Shown one piece after another: positions 17,031 through 26,159 of a stretch of DNA of 45,001 nt. Numbering within the stretch: the stretch's first letter is position 1; every line of letters begins with the position of its first letter. Source of the stretch: Candidatus Nanopelagicales bacterium (lineage in GTDB: Bacteria > Actinomycetota > Actinomycetes > S36-B12 > UBA5976); NCBI GenBank assembly GCA_030157865.1, contig JAOATY010000024.1, positions 1 through 45,001 of the forward strand. Reading direction: 5' to 3'. Both the position numbers and the translations under genes were made by a program. Below the pieces are notes generated by a model. The model saw only the letters and a list, made by a program, of their open reading frames with translations. It made no database searches and had not been told where the DNA came from.

Positions 17031-18214
17031 GAATTGGAATTGTCTGCCCATATTCCTGGGACATCCCAGGCGGAGTTAGTGCGCATGTTGCGGACTTGGC
17101 TGAGGCTTTGATCCGAATGGGGCATCACGTTAGCGTGCTAGCGCCGGCTGAGTTCGATGAACTACTCCCTGATTACGTAGTTTCAACGGGTAAGCCAAGG
17201 GCTGTTAAGTACAACGGATCAGTTGCGAGATTAAGTTTCGGTCCAATTGCTGCCCGAAAGGTATCTAAGTGGATTGAAGAAGGTGAGTTCGATGTACTTC
17301 ACGTGCACGAACCACTTGCCCCGAGTCTTTCAGTCTTAGCCTGTTGGGCTGCCAAGGGTCCAATCGTTGCGACGTGGCATTCGTCTATGGACAAATCACG
17401 CATGATGTTGACGCTTTCGAAATTGGCGCAAACTGCGATGGAAAAAGTTTCTGCTCGAATTGCAGTTAGCGAAGCTGCGCGCGCAACTTTGATTAGACAC
17501 GTTGGTGGAGATGCAGTCGTTATTCCAAACGGAGTTGATGTCTCTGCGTTCACAAATGCCAAACCGATGTTCGGCTGGCCAGGCGCGAATCAATCGATTG
17601 TTTTTCTTGGACGAGGGGATGAACCGCGCAAAGGTTTATCTGTTCTAGTTGAGGCTTATCCAGAAATTCGACGCAACCATCCAAACGTTCGCTTATTGAT
17701 TGCGGGTCCAGGAGAGCCGGCTGACACGCTAAAGTCACTATCCCGCGAAGATCGAGCAAGTGTCACAGTGCTTGGCATGGTCGCGCCGCAAGACAAGTCG
17801 AGCGTGTTGGCTTCAGGAACGGTTTACGTTGCGCCTAACACGGGTGGCGAGTCCTTCGGAATTGTTTTGCTTGAAGCGATGGCAAGCGGAACTCCGGTAG
17901 TCGCAAGTGACCTGGAAGCTTTCGTCCGCGTGCTTGATAATGGCCGCGCGGGAGTTGCTTTTGAAAACGAAAATTCAACAGACCTAGCAAAGGTAGTTTC
18001 TGATTTGCTTTCTGATCCGGCGCGACGAGCCGAGTTGACTGAACAAGGAAGATTACGTGCGGCAGAGTTTGATTGGTCAGTAGTTGCCAACCGAATTGTT
18101 GATGTTTATGAATCTATTCGAGTTCCTGGCGTCACTGTCGAACCAGATCTTGCTGGACAAATGATTGGTCGTCTCGGACGAGGTCGAATTACCCCTGAGA
18201 TGCGGAGTGACTAA
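17027..18214 (+). CDS. pimA: phosphatidylinositol alpha-mannosyltransferase
   Basis: This GT-B fold glycosyltransferase of family GT4 (395 residues) transfers mannose from GDP-mannose to phosphatidylinositol at the cytoplasmic face, the first PIM step. The N-terminal MRIGIVCPYSWDIPGGVSAHVADLAEAL contains the GGV acceptor/donor loop. The C-terminal domain has FLGRGDEPRKGLSVLVEAY and the nucleotide-sugar motif ESFGIVLLEAMASGTPVVAS (E-x7-E). The start is ATG 17027, overlapping the preceding stop. The frame is open 54 nt farther upstream but adds unrelated residues. It ends overlapping the next gene by 1 bp. Confidence 0.94.
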   Translation: MRIGIVCPYSWDIPGGVSAHVADLAEALIRMGHHVSVLAPAEFDELLPDYVVSTGKPRAVKYNGSVARLSFGPIAARKVSKWIEEGEFDVLHVHEPLAPSLSVLACWAAKGPIVATWHSSMDKSRMMLTLSKLAQTAMEKVSARIAVSEAARATLIRHVGGDAVVIPNGVDVSAFTNAKPMFGWPGANQSIVFLGRGDEPRKGLSVLVEAYPEIRRNHPNVRLLIAGPGEPADTLKSLSREDRASVTVLGMVAPQDKSSVLASGTVYVAPNTGGESFGIVLLEAMASGTPVVASDLEAFVRVLDNGRAGVAFENENSTDLAKVVSDLLSDPARRAELTEQGRLRAAEFDWSVVANRIVDVYESIRVPGVTVEPDLAGQMIGRLGRGRITPEMRSD

Positions 18215-18756
18215 TGAATAGTCAATCAATTTTTCTGATAGCTGCGATTGCACTTGCAGTTTGGTATTTGTCGCATCAAGCCGGACGACTGGATCGGCTG
18301 CATCACCGAATTGAAGTAACTGAACTTGCGCTACATGGTCAGTTAGTTCGTCGTGGGGGGATTGTGGCTGAACTGGCAGCTGTGCCAGGAATTGATCCAG
18401 CTCTTTCTGTGCTTTGGGGTCAGGCTGCGCACGAAGCACTAATTCTGCAAGAGGTGGCTTCGCCTGAGCGGACTCAAGTAGAGGATGAATTAACCAGCAT
18501 CCTGGTTATGACCTTGGATGAGCCCGAAGAAGTCAACGAAATCCGAAGCAACGCGCATGCCTCGGTACTGCTAGATGAGCTGGCGCAAGTATGTGACCGC
18601 ATCAAAATGAGCCAACAATTCCACACGGATGCAGTGCGAGATTGCCTTGAAATCCGCGAACAATTCTTGGTACGGATTTTCCGACTGGCAGGGCGAGCTA
18701 AGCCTCCAGTGCCGGTCGATTTGGATGTCCAGATTCCGCCGGCCTTAGCCAACTAG
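18214..18756 (+). CDS. membrane-anchored hypothetical protein, possibly LemA-like
   Basis: I cannot name this protein with confidence. The 180 residues start with one hydrophobic segment (SIFLIAAIALAVWYLSHQ, about 4-21) that could be a signal anchor. It is followed by a helical domain RLDRLHHRIEVTELALHGQLVRRGGIVAELA that resembles the start of LemA-like coiled domains. The rest is predicted helical and mildly acidic, ending in a proline-rich tail. It overlaps the pimA stop by 1 bp (TAATG), so it is coupled to the PIM genes. Other actinobacteria also have a small membrane protein between pimA and pdxS. A role in envelope biogenesis is a guess from context only. Confidence 0.72.
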   Translation: MNSQSIFLIAAIALAVWYLSHQAGRLDRLHHRIEVTELALHGQLVRRGGIVAELAAVPGIDPALSVLWGQAAHEALILQEVASPERTQVEDELTSILVMTLDEPEEVNEIRSNAHASVLLDELAQVCDRIKMSQQFHTDAVRDCLEIREQFLVRIFRLAGRAKPPVPVDLDVQIPPALAN

Positions 18757-18775
18757 CAAATTGGCCGCGGCTCGC

Positions 18776-18781
18776 TAGACT
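18776..18781 (+). promoter_or_regulatory. candidate -10 element of pdxS
   Basis: TAGACT lies 34 nt before the pdxS ATG in the 59-bp spacer after the LemA-like gene. It is one of five exact copies of this hexamer in intergenic DNA here. Confidence 0.4.
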
Positions 18782-18804
18782 TGGGGAAACCTAAGAAACC
18801 CCAA
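18781..18804 (+). other. inverted repeat in the pdxS leader
   Basis: TTGGGG (18781-18786) and CCCCAA (18799-18804) form a 6-bp stem with a 12-nt loop. It ends where the AGAGGA ribosome binding site (18804-18809) begins. It lacks a following T-run. It overlaps the putative -10, so whether it is transcribed is uncertain. Confidence 0.3.
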
Positions 18805-18815
18805 GAGGATCAAAA

Positions 18816-19721
18816 ATGGCAACGGATGCAGCAAGCACAGGTGTTACTGGCACAACCCGCGTTAAGCGTGGAATGGCCGACATGCTTAAAGGTGGCGTCA
18901 TCATGGACGTCGTTAACGTAGAGCAAGCCAAGATTGCTGAAGACGCTGGCGCAATTGCTGTTATGGCACTTGAGCGCGTACCTGCAGACATCCGCGCCCA
19001 GGGTGGCGTGGCTCGTATGTCAGATCCAACAATGATCGATGAAATCATCAACGCAGTTTCAATCCCAGTTATGGCAAAAGCTCGCATTGGTCATTTTGTT
19101 GAAGCTCAGGTTATTCAAAGTCTTGGTGTTGACTACATCGATGAATCTGAAGTTTTAACTCCTGCTGACTACATCAATCACATCGACAAGTGGGCATTCA
19201 CTGTTCCTTTCGTTTGTGGCGCAACAAATCTTGGCGAAGCTCTTCGTCGCATCAACGAAGGTGCAGCAATGATTCGCTCTAAGGGCGAAGCAGGAACTGG
19301 CGACGTATCAAATGCAACTGGTCACATCCGCACAATCAAGGGCGAGATTCGCCGACTATCTTCCATGAGCAAAGACGAACTTTATGTTGCCGCTAAGGAA
19401 CTTCAGGCACCATACGAATTAGTTTGCGAAGTAGCAGAGAAGGGTGCGCTTCCAGTTGTACTTTTCACAGCGGGTGGAATTGCAACTCCTGCTGATGCAG
19501 CAATGATGATGCAGCTTGGCGCAGACGGCGTATTCGTTGGTTCCGGTATCTTCAAGTCCGGTGATCCAGTGAAGCGTGCGAACGCAATCGTTCAGGCAAC
19601 ACTTCACTTTGATAACCCAGACGAAATCGCAAAGGCATCACGCGGCTTAGGTGAAGCAATGGTTGGAATCAACGTTGCTGACATTCCTGTGCCACATCGC
19701 CTGGCTGAGCGCGGCTGGTAG
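18816..19721 (+). CDS. pdxS: pyridoxal 5'-phosphate synthase subunit PdxS
   Basis: PdxS is the (beta-alpha)8 barrel subunit that joins ribose 5-phosphate, glyceraldehyde 3-phosphate and ammonia into PLP. The 301-residue sequence is highly typical: [18 protein letters not shown] with the substrate Asp, [41 protein letters not shown] with the catalytic Lys, [13 protein letters not shown], and [32 protein letters not shown]. Assembly is as a dodecamer with PdxT, encoded 5 bp downstream. An AGAGGA site precedes the ATG. Confidence 0.98.
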   Translation: MATDAASTGVTGTTRVKRGMADMLKGGVIMDVVNVEQAKIAEDAGAIAVMALERVPADIRAQGGVARMSDPTMIDEIINAVSIPVMAKARIGHFVEAQVIQSLGVDYIDESEVLTPADYINHIDKWAFTVPFVCGATNLGEALRRINEGAAMIRSKGEAGTGDVSNATGHIRTIKGEIRRLSSMSKDELYVAAKELQAPYELVCEVAEKGALPVVLFTAGGIATPADAAMMMQLGADGVFVGSGIFKSGDPVKRANAIVQATLHFDNPDEIAKASRGLGEAMVGINVADIPVPHRLAERGW

Positions 19722-19726
19722 TTGCC

Positions 19727-20332
19727 ATGTCCCCAGTAATTGGGGTTCTCGCAATCCAAGGTGACGTGCGGGAACATGCACGTTGTCTAGAGCAGTTAGA
19801 TGTAGACGTACGTCTAGTAAAAACTGCTGAACAATTAAAAGGTATTGCTGGGTTAGTTATTCCTGGTGGGGAATCAACAACCATGAGCATACTGGCTGTT
19901 AAAAACAATTTGTTCGGCCCGCTTCGTGAATTACGTACTCAAATTCCGATGTATGGATCCTGCGCAGGGCTAATTATGTTGGCTGATTCAATTTCCGATG
20001 GGCGAGCCGATCAAGAAACTATAGGTGGCTTGAACATCACGGCCAAGCGAAATGCCTTTGGTCGACAAGTTGATTCGTTCGAGATTGATTTACACATTCC
20101 TGCCATTGGAGAGCCGGATTATCACGCGGTTTTTATTCGCGCACCGCTCGTTGAAGCAGCAAGCTCTGCAGTTGAGGTACTGGCTGCAATTCCTGCAGAT
20201 AAATCCTTAACGGGTACGGATCAAGTTGTTGCTGTAAGGCAAGATAATCTCATGGCAACTTCGTTCCATCCTGAGATTACTTCCGACTTAAGAATTCACA
20301 AATATTTCGTAGACATGGTGAGGTCAGCATGA
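19727..20332 (+). CDS. pdxT: pyridoxal 5'-phosphate synthase glutaminase subunit PdxT
   Basis: PdxT hydrolyses glutamine and channels ammonia to PdxS. The 201-residue class I amidotransferase has [12 protein letters not shown] at the N-terminus, the PGGESTTMS loop, the nucleophile cysteine in [11 protein letters not shown], and the His-Glu pair in SFHPEIT near the C-terminus. The length is typical. It is only 5 bp downstream of pdxS and overlaps the yebC start by 4 bp, forming one transcription unit. Confidence 0.97.
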   Translation: MSPVIGVLAIQGDVREHARCLEQLDVDVRLVKTAEQLKGIAGLVIPGGESTTMSILAVKNNLFGPLRELRTQIPMYGSCAGLIMLADSISDGRADQETIGGLNITAKRNAFGRQVDSFEIDLHIPAIGEPDYHAVFIRAPLVEAASSAVEVLAAIPADKSLTGTDQVVAVRQDNLMATSFHPEITSDLRIHKYFVDMVRSA

Positions 20333-21081
20333 GTGGACATTCCAAATGGGCAACTACTAAGCACAAAAAAGCAGTAATTGATTCACGTCGCGGCAAATTG
20401 TTTGCGAAGTTAATCAAGAACATCGAAGTTGCTGCCCGCGTAGGTGGCGGCGACCCTGCTGCCAACCCAACTCTTTACGATGCAATTACTAAGGCCAAGA
20501 AGAGCTCAGTCCCTAACGACAACATCGATCGCGCCGTTAAGCGCGGATCGGGAGTTGAAGCCGGTGGCGCTGATTACCAGACCATCATGTACGAAGGTTA
20601 CGGACCTAATGGCGTAGCGCTCTTAATTGAATGTTTGTCAGACAATCGAAATCGTGCAGCTTCCGATACTCGTGTCGCTGTCACTCGCAACGGTGGAAAC
20701 ATGGCCGATCCTGGCTCGGTTTCTTACATGTTTGAGCGCAAAGGTGTCGTTATGGTGCCAGAAGGTGCCTCAACTGAAGAACAGATCATGGATGCTGTTT
20801 TGGATGCCGGTGCTGAGGAAGTTAATGATCACGGTGGCAGCATCGAGATCATTAGCGACTCAAAGGACGTAGTAGCTGTTCGTCAGGCGTTACAGGCAGC
20901 GGGCATTGATTACGAATCCGCAGAATCAACCTTTGTGCCGAACATGACGGTTCCGGTGGATGCGGATACAGCCCGTAAGGTCTTTGCGTTGATCGAAGCC
21001 CTAGAAGACGTCGACGACGTCCAGAACGTGTTTACGAATATCGACATTTCAGATGAAGTTCTAGCTGAACTTTCTGATTAA
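20329..21081 (+). CDS. yebC: YebC/PmpR family DNA-binding regulatory protein
   Basis: This 250-residue protein has the invariant YebC N-terminus [17 protein letters not shown] followed by [17 protein letters not shown], then the KGVVMVP domain and an acidic C-terminus. YebC-type proteins have been described as transcription regulators and more recently as factors relieving ribosome stalling at proline stretches. The role here is not determinable. In actinobacteria the gene regularly precedes ruvC, as here. The start overlaps the pdxT stop, with a GTGAGG-like site upstream. Confidence 0.95.
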   Translation: MSGHSKWATTKHKKAVIDSRRGKLFAKLIKNIEVAARVGGGDPAANPTLYDAITKAKKSSVPNDNIDRAVKRGSGVEAGGADYQTIMYEGYGPNGVALLIECLSDNRNRAASDTRVAVTRNGGNMADPGSVSYMFERKGVVMVPEGASTEEQIMDAVLDAGAEEVNDHGGSIEIISDSKDVVAVRQALQAAGIDYESAESTFVPNMTVPVDADTARKVFALIEALEDVDDVQNVFTNIDISDEVLAELSD

Positions 21082-21101
21082 TTCGAGGGCTTTTTCTCGA
21101 A
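21082..21101. terminator. weak stem-loop after yebC
   Basis: TTCGAG and CTCGAA form a 6-bp perfect stem around an 8-nt loop immediately after the yebC stop. No T-run follows on the plus strand, so it is at best a weak terminator or an RNA 3' end structure. Confidence 0.3.
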
Positions 21102-21191
21102 AAGATCACTGATTTATTCGGCTTTGAGAACTTTTTGCCATTCACACAGGCCACAAATCCTGCACTTTTGACGCTTTATGGCATAGGCTTT

Positions 21192-21205
21192 CGAACAGAT
21201 GTTCG
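21192..21205. promoter_or_regulatory. LexA (SOS) box upstream of ruvC
   Basis: CGAACAGATGTTCG contains GAAC-N4-GTTC, a perfect match to the LexA operator core of Gram-positive bacteria and actinobacteria. It lies just upstream of the GGAGGA ribosome binding site and 8 nt before the ruvC ATG. A TAGGCT -10-like hexamer sits at 21184-21189, so LexA would cover the start site. The ruv genes are classic SOS targets. Confidence 0.82.
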
Positions 21206-21213
21206 GAGGATAA

Positions 21214-21738
21214 ATGCGGATTTTGGGGATAGACCCAGGTTTAACGCGCTGTGGCGTTGGGATTGTTGATCTCAACGTAAACCGCCGAGCATCCTTTGTT
21301 GCAGTTCATGTAATTCGAACCCCAAGTACAAATGAATTACCGGCAAGGCTCTTTGAATTAGAGGCCGGACTAAATGAATTGTTCGAGACTTACCAGCCTG
21401 ATGCGGTGGCAATTGAGCGCGTGTTTAGTCAGCACAACGTGCGGACTGCAATGGGCACCGCACAAGCAAGTGCTGTTGCAATGCTGATTGCCGCTCGTAA
21501 TCAATTAAATGTTGCTATGTACACACCAACTGAAGTGAAAGCAGCAGTAACTGGATATGGTCGGGCTGACAAAGCTCAAATAACTTCAATGGTGACTCGC
21601 TTACTTAACTTGGCTGAACCGCCAAAACCAGCAGATGCTGCTGACGCACTCGCCTTAGCTTTATGTCACGCCTGGAAGGGTCAAGGCAAGAGTCGCATTG
21701 CAGAACACATAGCAAAACAAGCAGTGGTGAGTGTCTGA
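21214..21738 (+). CDS. ruvC: crossover junction endodeoxyribonuclease RuvC
   Basis: RuvC is the dimeric Holliday junction resolvase. The 174-residue protein has the acidic catalytic residues in ILGIDPGLTRCGVG (D7) and AIERVFSQHNVRTAMGTAQASAV, and the C-terminal DAADALALALCH motif. The length is typical. The start is ATG 21214 with GGAGGA four nt upstream. An SOS operator overlaps the promoter, so induction by DNA damage is expected. The stop overlaps ruvA (TGATG). Confidence 0.97.
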   Translation: MRILGIDPGLTRCGVGIVDLNVNRRASFVAVHVIRTPSTNELPARLFELEAGLNELFETYQPDAVAIERVFSQHNVRTAMGTAQASAVAMLIAARNQLNVAMYTPTEVKAAVTGYGRADKAQITSMVTRLLNLAEPPKPADAADALALALCHAWKGQGKSRIAEHIAKQAVVSV

Positions 21739-22334
21739 TGATTTCTTCGTTACGCGGTCCAGTCTTAGAGATCCGATTAGATTCGTTGGTCATAGGTGTT
21801 GGTGGCGTAGGCATGACAGTTATGTGCTCGCCAGACACAATTTCCCAAGCCCGAATCGATCAAGAGATTACTCTTTTCACATCTTTGATTGTCAGGGAAG
21901 ATTCATTAACTTTGTTTGGCTTTGCCAATTCAGAAAATCGCGAAATGTTTGAAGTAGTTCAGGGTGTATCCGGCTTTGGTCCAAAGCTTGCGTTCACAAT
22001 TCTTTCGTCCCTGCCTGCTGATGAACTACGAACTGCAATCGGAAATGAAGATGTTGCACGGTTAAAGCAAACTCCTGGTGTTGGCGCAAAGGGTGCTCAA
22101 CGACTCGTTCTTGAACTTAAGGATCGGATCGGAACTCCAACTTCGGGAGCCAAGCGAAGCGCAAGCAAAGAAGCACAATGGCAGATTCAAGTTGAGCAAG
22201 GTTTACTTGGTCTTGGCTGGTCGCCACGTGATGCCCAGCGCGCAATAAGTGCCGTGATCGAAGAAGGCGTGACTGATTCACAAGCTACCCCTGAATTGCT
22301 ACGACGGGCCTTGCAGATTCTGGCCGGCGCATGA
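21738..22334 (+). CDS. ruvA: Holliday junction DNA helicase subunit RuvA
   Basis: RuvA binds the four-way junction and loads RuvB. The 198-residue protein has the N-terminal OB domain ([25 protein letters not shown]), the helix-hairpin-helix region ([15 protein letters not shown] and [21 protein letters not shown]) and the C-terminal UBA-like domain ([18 protein letters not shown]) after a flexible linker. I start it at ATG 21738. The frame continues 75 nt upstream, but those residues lie inside ruvC and do not match the family. It overlaps ruvB by 4 bp. Confidence 0.96.
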   Translation: MISSLRGPVLEIRLDSLVIGVGGVGMTVMCSPDTISQARIDQEITLFTSLIVREDSLTLFGFANSENREMFEVVQGVSGFGPKLAFTILSSLPADELRTAIGNEDVARLKQTPGVGAKGAQRLVLELKDRIGTPTSGAKRSASKEAQWQIQVEQGLLGLGWSPRDAQRAISAVIEEGVTDSQATPELLRRALQILAGA

Positions 22335-23356
22335 GTGATCGCATGGTGAATCCTGAGTTGTCTACGGAAGAGCGAGTGGCAGATGCCGCGCTGCGTCCAA
22401 CTTCATTAAACGAATTTGTCGGACAAAAGCGAGTTAAAGATCAACTCCACCTTGTACTCAGTGCCGCAAAGCAACGAAATGCCAGCGCTGATCACATTCT
22501 GCTTTCAGGCCCACCGGGACTTGGTAAAACAACTCTGGCGATGATTATTGCTGCTGAAGTTGGAGCGCCACTTCGCATTACAAGTGGACCAACGATTCAG
22601 CATGCAGGGGACTTGGCAAGCATTCTCTCTAGTTTGGTTCCTGGTGAAGTTTTATTCCTAGATGAAATACATCGCATGTCACGCGCTGCCGAAGAGATGA
22701 TGTATTTGGCAATGGAGGATTTCCGCGTTGATGTCATGGTTGGTAAAGGACCGGGTGCAACTTCGATCCCACTCGAACTGCCGCCATTTACTTTGGTGGG
22801 CGCAACAACGAGAGCTGGAATGTTGCCAGCTCCATTGCGAGATCGATTTGGCTTCACAGCGCATCTGGATTACTACGAGCCAATTGAACTTGAATCAATT
22901 GTGCTTCGATCAGCAAAACAACTTGGAATTACAATTGACTCAGAATCAGCCAGTGAATTAAGTCGCAGATCTCGCGGAACTCCGCGAATTGCGAATCGCC
23001 TTTTACGTAGATCCAGAGATTACGCGCAAGTTCATCATGATGGCGACTTGAATTTGGCTCGCACTCAAGCAGCACTTGAACTGTACGAAGTAGATGACTT
23101 GGGACTAGATCGACTTGACCGAGCGGTTCTCATGGCACTGATCGATAAGTTCAACGGTGGCCCTGTTGGACTTTCTACTTTGGCATTAGCGGTAGGCGAG
23201 GAGCCAGAAACTGTCGACACCGTTTGTGAACCATTCTTGGTTAGAGAAGGATTCATAACCCGCACACCTAGAGGTCGGGTTGCCACACCAGCAGCCTGGA
23301 CTGCTCTTGGCAGAAAAGCCCCTAAACTGCCCAATCAGCTTCCACTAGAAGACTGA
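22331..23356 (+). CDS. ruvB: Holliday junction DNA helicase RuvB
   Basis: RuvB is the hexameric AAA+ motor for branch migration. The 341-residue sequence has [19 protein letters not shown], Walker [12 protein letters not shown], Walker [10 protein letters not shown], sensor 1 [18 protein letters not shown] with arginine finger residues, and the C-terminal winged helix ([23 protein letters not shown] ... [15 protein letters not shown]). All catalytic motifs are intact. It is the last gene of the ruvCAB unit; a 98-bp spacer precedes secD. Confidence 0.98.
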   Translation: MSDRMVNPELSTEERVADAALRPTSLNEFVGQKRVKDQLHLVLSAAKQRNASADHILLSGPPGLGKTTLAMIIAAEVGAPLRITSGPTIQHAGDLASILSSLVPGEVLFLDEIHRMSRAAEEMMYLAMEDFRVDVMVGKGPGATSIPLELPPFTLVGATTRAGMLPAPLRDRFGFTAHLDYYEPIELESIVLRSAKQLGITIDSESASELSRRSRGTPRIANRLLRRSRDYAQVHHDGDLNLARTQAALELYEVDDLGLDRLDRAVLMALIDKFNGGPVGLSTLALAVGEEPETVDTVCEPFLVREGFITRTPRGRVATPAAWTALGRKAPKLPNQLPLED

Positions 23357-23368
23357 TAGGCGGGCGCT

Positions 23369-23387
23369 TGGGCATTGGTTTTGCCCA
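23369..23387. terminator. stem-loop between ruvB and secD
   Basis: TGGGCA and TGCCCA form a perfect 6-bp stem around a 7-nt loop shortly after ruvB. No strong T-run follows. A TAAACT -10-like hexamer starts at 23389, so this is either a weak terminator for ruvCAB or part of the secD promoter region. Confidence 0.35.
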
Positions 23388-23454
23388 CTAAACTTAGGGA
23401 ACAATGCGTTTTGACGTGTTCCAATAGTTTTTCCTAACCGAAAAGGCTTAATAC

Positions 23455-25068
23455 GTGGCTAAGCACTACCGTCCTGGTCGATCTTTATTGATCTTCACCA
23501 TTGGCATGATCGGCCTTTTAGTTTGGTCATTCCTACCTGGTGAGAGCAACACTCCAAAACTTGGTCTTGACCTTCGCGGTGGAACTCAAGTGATTCTGTC
23601 TCCTTCGGTGGCAGATGGCGAGACGCTTACGCAAGACCAGCTAAATCAGACTGTTTCCATCATTCGTCAACGCGTTGATGGCTTCGGTGTTGCTGAATCC
23701 GAAGTAACTATTCAGGGAACTGGCAACGGCGCCAAGATCATTGTCACAATTCCTGGCGAAACCAGTCGAACTGTTGTTGATCAATTAAAGACAACCGCGC
23801 AATTGAACTTCCGTCCGGTTTTGGCAATTGACTTTGGATCACCGCAGCCAAGTGCATCGCCAACACCAAGTGCAAGCGATTCAGCCAGTCCTGGTGCTAC
23901 GCCTTCAGCTAGTGCCTCGGCAAGTGCAAAACCAGAGCCAAGTCCAACACCTAGTGTTTCTGTTGCGCCGGTACTCTTGGTACCACCAATTCAGTCACCA
24001 GATGGATCTGGAGATTTTGCAGATAGATTCGCAGCTTTGAATTGTGCTGAGTCAGAAATTCTTAACGGTTCTACCGATGATCCAGCCCAGTACTTAATTA
24101 GCTGTGAGAAAGACGCGTCAGTTAAGTACGCGTTAGCCCCAGCTGACTTAGTTGGTACGGACATTGAAAGTGCAACTGCCGGTCTACCTCAAAACGGTGG
24201 CGGTGGCTGGCAAGTTGACCTTCAGATGACAACTGAAGGTGCAAAGAAGTTTGCAGACTCAACAACAAAACTTTCGGCTCTTGAATCACCAAATGATCAG
24301 TTCGCAATTGTGCTTGATGGCGTTGTCATCAGTGCACCATCGGTGAACGAAGCAATTCTTGGTGGTTCGGCCGTTATCTCTGGATCATTTACTGCAGATG
24401 AAGCGCGCGCACTTGCTCAGGTTTTGAAGTACGGCGCACTTCCAGTTGGTCTTGAAGTCGATGAAGTTCAGCAGATCTCACCAACTCTCGGTAACGATCA
24501 ACTACAAGCTGGTCTTATCGCTGGTGGCTTTGGTTTACTACTTGTGATCATTTACCTCCTGCTTTACTACCGTGCGTTAGGCGTAATCGCAGTTGTTAGT
24601 TTGGTTGCCGCTGCATTAATGACTTACCTAGTGTTCGTAATCCTTGGCCGTGGCATTGGATTTACCCTCACGCTCTCTGGCGTAGCCGGTGCAATTGTTG
24701 CAATTGGTATTACTGCAGACTCATTCATCATTTACTTCGAGCGAATTAGAGATGAAATTCGTGAAGGTAAGCGCCTGCGAGTTGCAATCGATCAAGGCTG
24801 GACCCGTGCCCGCCGCACAATCCTTGCCGCAGATTTTGTTTCGCTTTTGAGTGCTGGAATTCTTTACTACCTATCCGTAGGTAGCGTTCGAGGATTCGCA
24901 TTTACTCTTGGTCTGATCACTTTTGTGGACATCGCTGTAGCGTTCATGTTTACCCGCTCACTAGTTACCAAGCTTGGAAATTCGAAGTGGATGAATGCAG
25001 GTTCTGCCTGGACTGGAGTTTCACCAACCAGACTTGGGGTTAAAGCTTCAACATCGGAGGTTAACTAA
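23455..25068 (+). CDS. secD: protein translocase subunit SecD
   Basis: SecD works with SecF as a proton-driven accessory of the SecYEG translocon. The 537-residue protein has an N-terminal membrane helix (about 10-28), the D-domain LGLDLRGGTQVILS, an extracytoplasmic P1 region, and five C-terminal membrane helices with SGVAGAIVAIGITADSFIIYFERIRDE. P1 is interrupted by a low-complexity Ser/Pro/Ala tract (about residues 130-173). The start is GTG 23455 with AAAAGG upstream. No yajC gene lies between ruvB and secD, though many actinobacteria have it there. The stop overlaps secF by 1 bp. Confidence 0.96.
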   Translation: MAKHYRPGRSLLIFTIGMIGLLVWSFLPGESNTPKLGLDLRGGTQVILSPSVADGETLTQDQLNQTVSIIRQRVDGFGVAESEVTIQGTGNGAKIIVTIPGETSRTVVDQLKTTAQLNFRPVLAIDFGSPQPSASPTPSASDSASPGATPSASASASAKPEPSPTPSVSVAPVLLVPPIQSPDGSGDFADRFAALNCAESEILNGSTDDPAQYLISCEKDASVKYALAPADLVGTDIESATAGLPQNGGGGWQVDLQMTTEGAKKFADSTTKLSALESPNDQFAIVLDGVVISAPSVNEAILGGSAVISGSFTADEARALAQVLKYGALPVGLEVDEVQQISPTLGNDQLQAGLIAGGFGLLLVIIYLLLYYRALGVIAVVSLVAAALMTYLVFVILGRGIGFTLTLSGVAGAIVAIGITADSFIIYFERIRDEIREGKRLRVAIDQGWTRARRTILAADFVSLLSAGILYYLSVGSVRGFAFTLGLITFVDIAVAFMFTRSLVTKLGNSKWMNAGSAWTGVSPTRLGVKASTSEVN

Positions 25069-26153
25069 TGGCTAGTTTGAGTGAACTAGGAAATAGCCTT
25101 TACCGTGGCGATGTTTCGTACAACATTGTTGGTCGCCGTAAAGCTTGGTATTTGATCTCTGCAATTTTGGTTGTGTTGTCACTAGCAACACTTGGGGTTC
25201 GTGGCTTGAACCTTGGTATTGAATTTATGGGTGGCGCAGAATTTTCAGTTCCACTCACAGTAGCTAGCGATGAATCCGTGTCACAGGCACGTGAAACTGT
25301 TTTGGCAGCAGGTGAGACGCCATCCACGGTAACCATCATCGGTGGCGACACAATTCGCATTCAAACTCCTGCACTTTCAACTGAGGCATCTAATGCCCTT
25401 AGTGCCGCTTTAGCGGATTCATTTGCAGTCGATGAAGCCAATATTAAGGTTCAGTTAGTTGGACCAAGTTGGGGCGATGAAGTAACGCAGAACGCGCTTC
25501 GCGCTCTATTGGTCTTCTTGGTGCTAGTAGCAATCTTCTTGTCTATCTACTTCGAGTGGCACATGGCGGTCGCTGCATTGGCGGCGTTGGCACACGACGT
25601 TTTGATCACCGTCGGTATTTACGCACTTAGTGGTTTCGAAGTGACTCCAGCTAGCGTCATCGGCTTCTTGACGATTTTGGGTTATTCGCTCTATGACACC
25701 GTTGTGGTATTCGACAAGGTTAAAGAAAATACCCACGGCATTCATGGTGGTTCCCGAACCACATATAGCGAAGCTGCGAACTTGGCGCTTAACCAAACTT
25801 TGGTTAGAAGTATCAACACTTCGGTAGTTGCTTTGTTGCCAGTGCTTTCGATTTTGATTGTGGGGGTAACGCTTCTTGGCGCTGGAACTCTAAACGACCT
25901 AGCGCTGGCACTGTTTGTTGGCATGTTGGTGGGTACTTACTCGTCGATCTTCGTTGCAACACCATTCTTGTGTCAGATGAAGGAACGTACGGCTGAAAAC
26001 ATTGCATTAGCCAAGCGCGTACATGCTAAGCGCAAAAATGGCGACTCAGCAGAGGTCAAGCAGGTTGTGGCTGTTGGCGCACCAATCGTTGCCTCGGCAG
26101 GTCCAAGACAACAACGCGTAAAGAAGACCCGTTCCCGTAGAACTGGTAAGTAG
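25068..26153 (+). CDS. secF: protein translocase subunit SecF
   Basis: This 361-residue protein has six membrane helices. It shows the N-terminal RKAWYLISAILVVLSLATL helix, the NLGIEFMGGAEFSV motif, the periplasmic loop, and FEVTPASVIGFLTILGYSLYDTVVVFDKVKEN in the central helices. The C-terminal tail (about 300-361) is long and basic and ends in KKTRSRRTGK, a cytoplasmic extension common in actinobacterial SecF. It forms the SecDF complex with the preceding gene. A 6-bp gap separates it from apt. Confidence 0.96.
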   Translation: MASLSELGNSLYRGDVSYNIVGRRKAWYLISAILVVLSLATLGVRGLNLGIEFMGGAEFSVPLTVASDESVSQARETVLAAGETPSTVTIIGGDTIRIQTPALSTEASNALSAALADSFAVDEANIKVQLVGPSWGDEVTQNALRALLVFLVLVAIFLSIYFEWHMAVAALAALAHDVLITVGIYALSGFEVTPASVIGFLTILGYSLYDTVVVFDKVKENTHGIHGGSRTTYSEAANLALNQTLVRSINTSVVALLPVLSILIVGVTLLGAGTLNDLALALFVGMLVGTYSSIFVATPFLCQMKERTAENIALAKRVHAKRKNGDSAEVKQVVAVGAPIVASAGPRQQRVKKTRSRRTGK

Positions 26154-26159
26154 TTCATC

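Noticed and set aside
21663-21737. 25-residue N-terminal extension of RuvA
   Set aside because: It lies inside ruvC. RuvA proteins begin at the MISSLRG position, and ATG 21738 couples to the ruvC stop.
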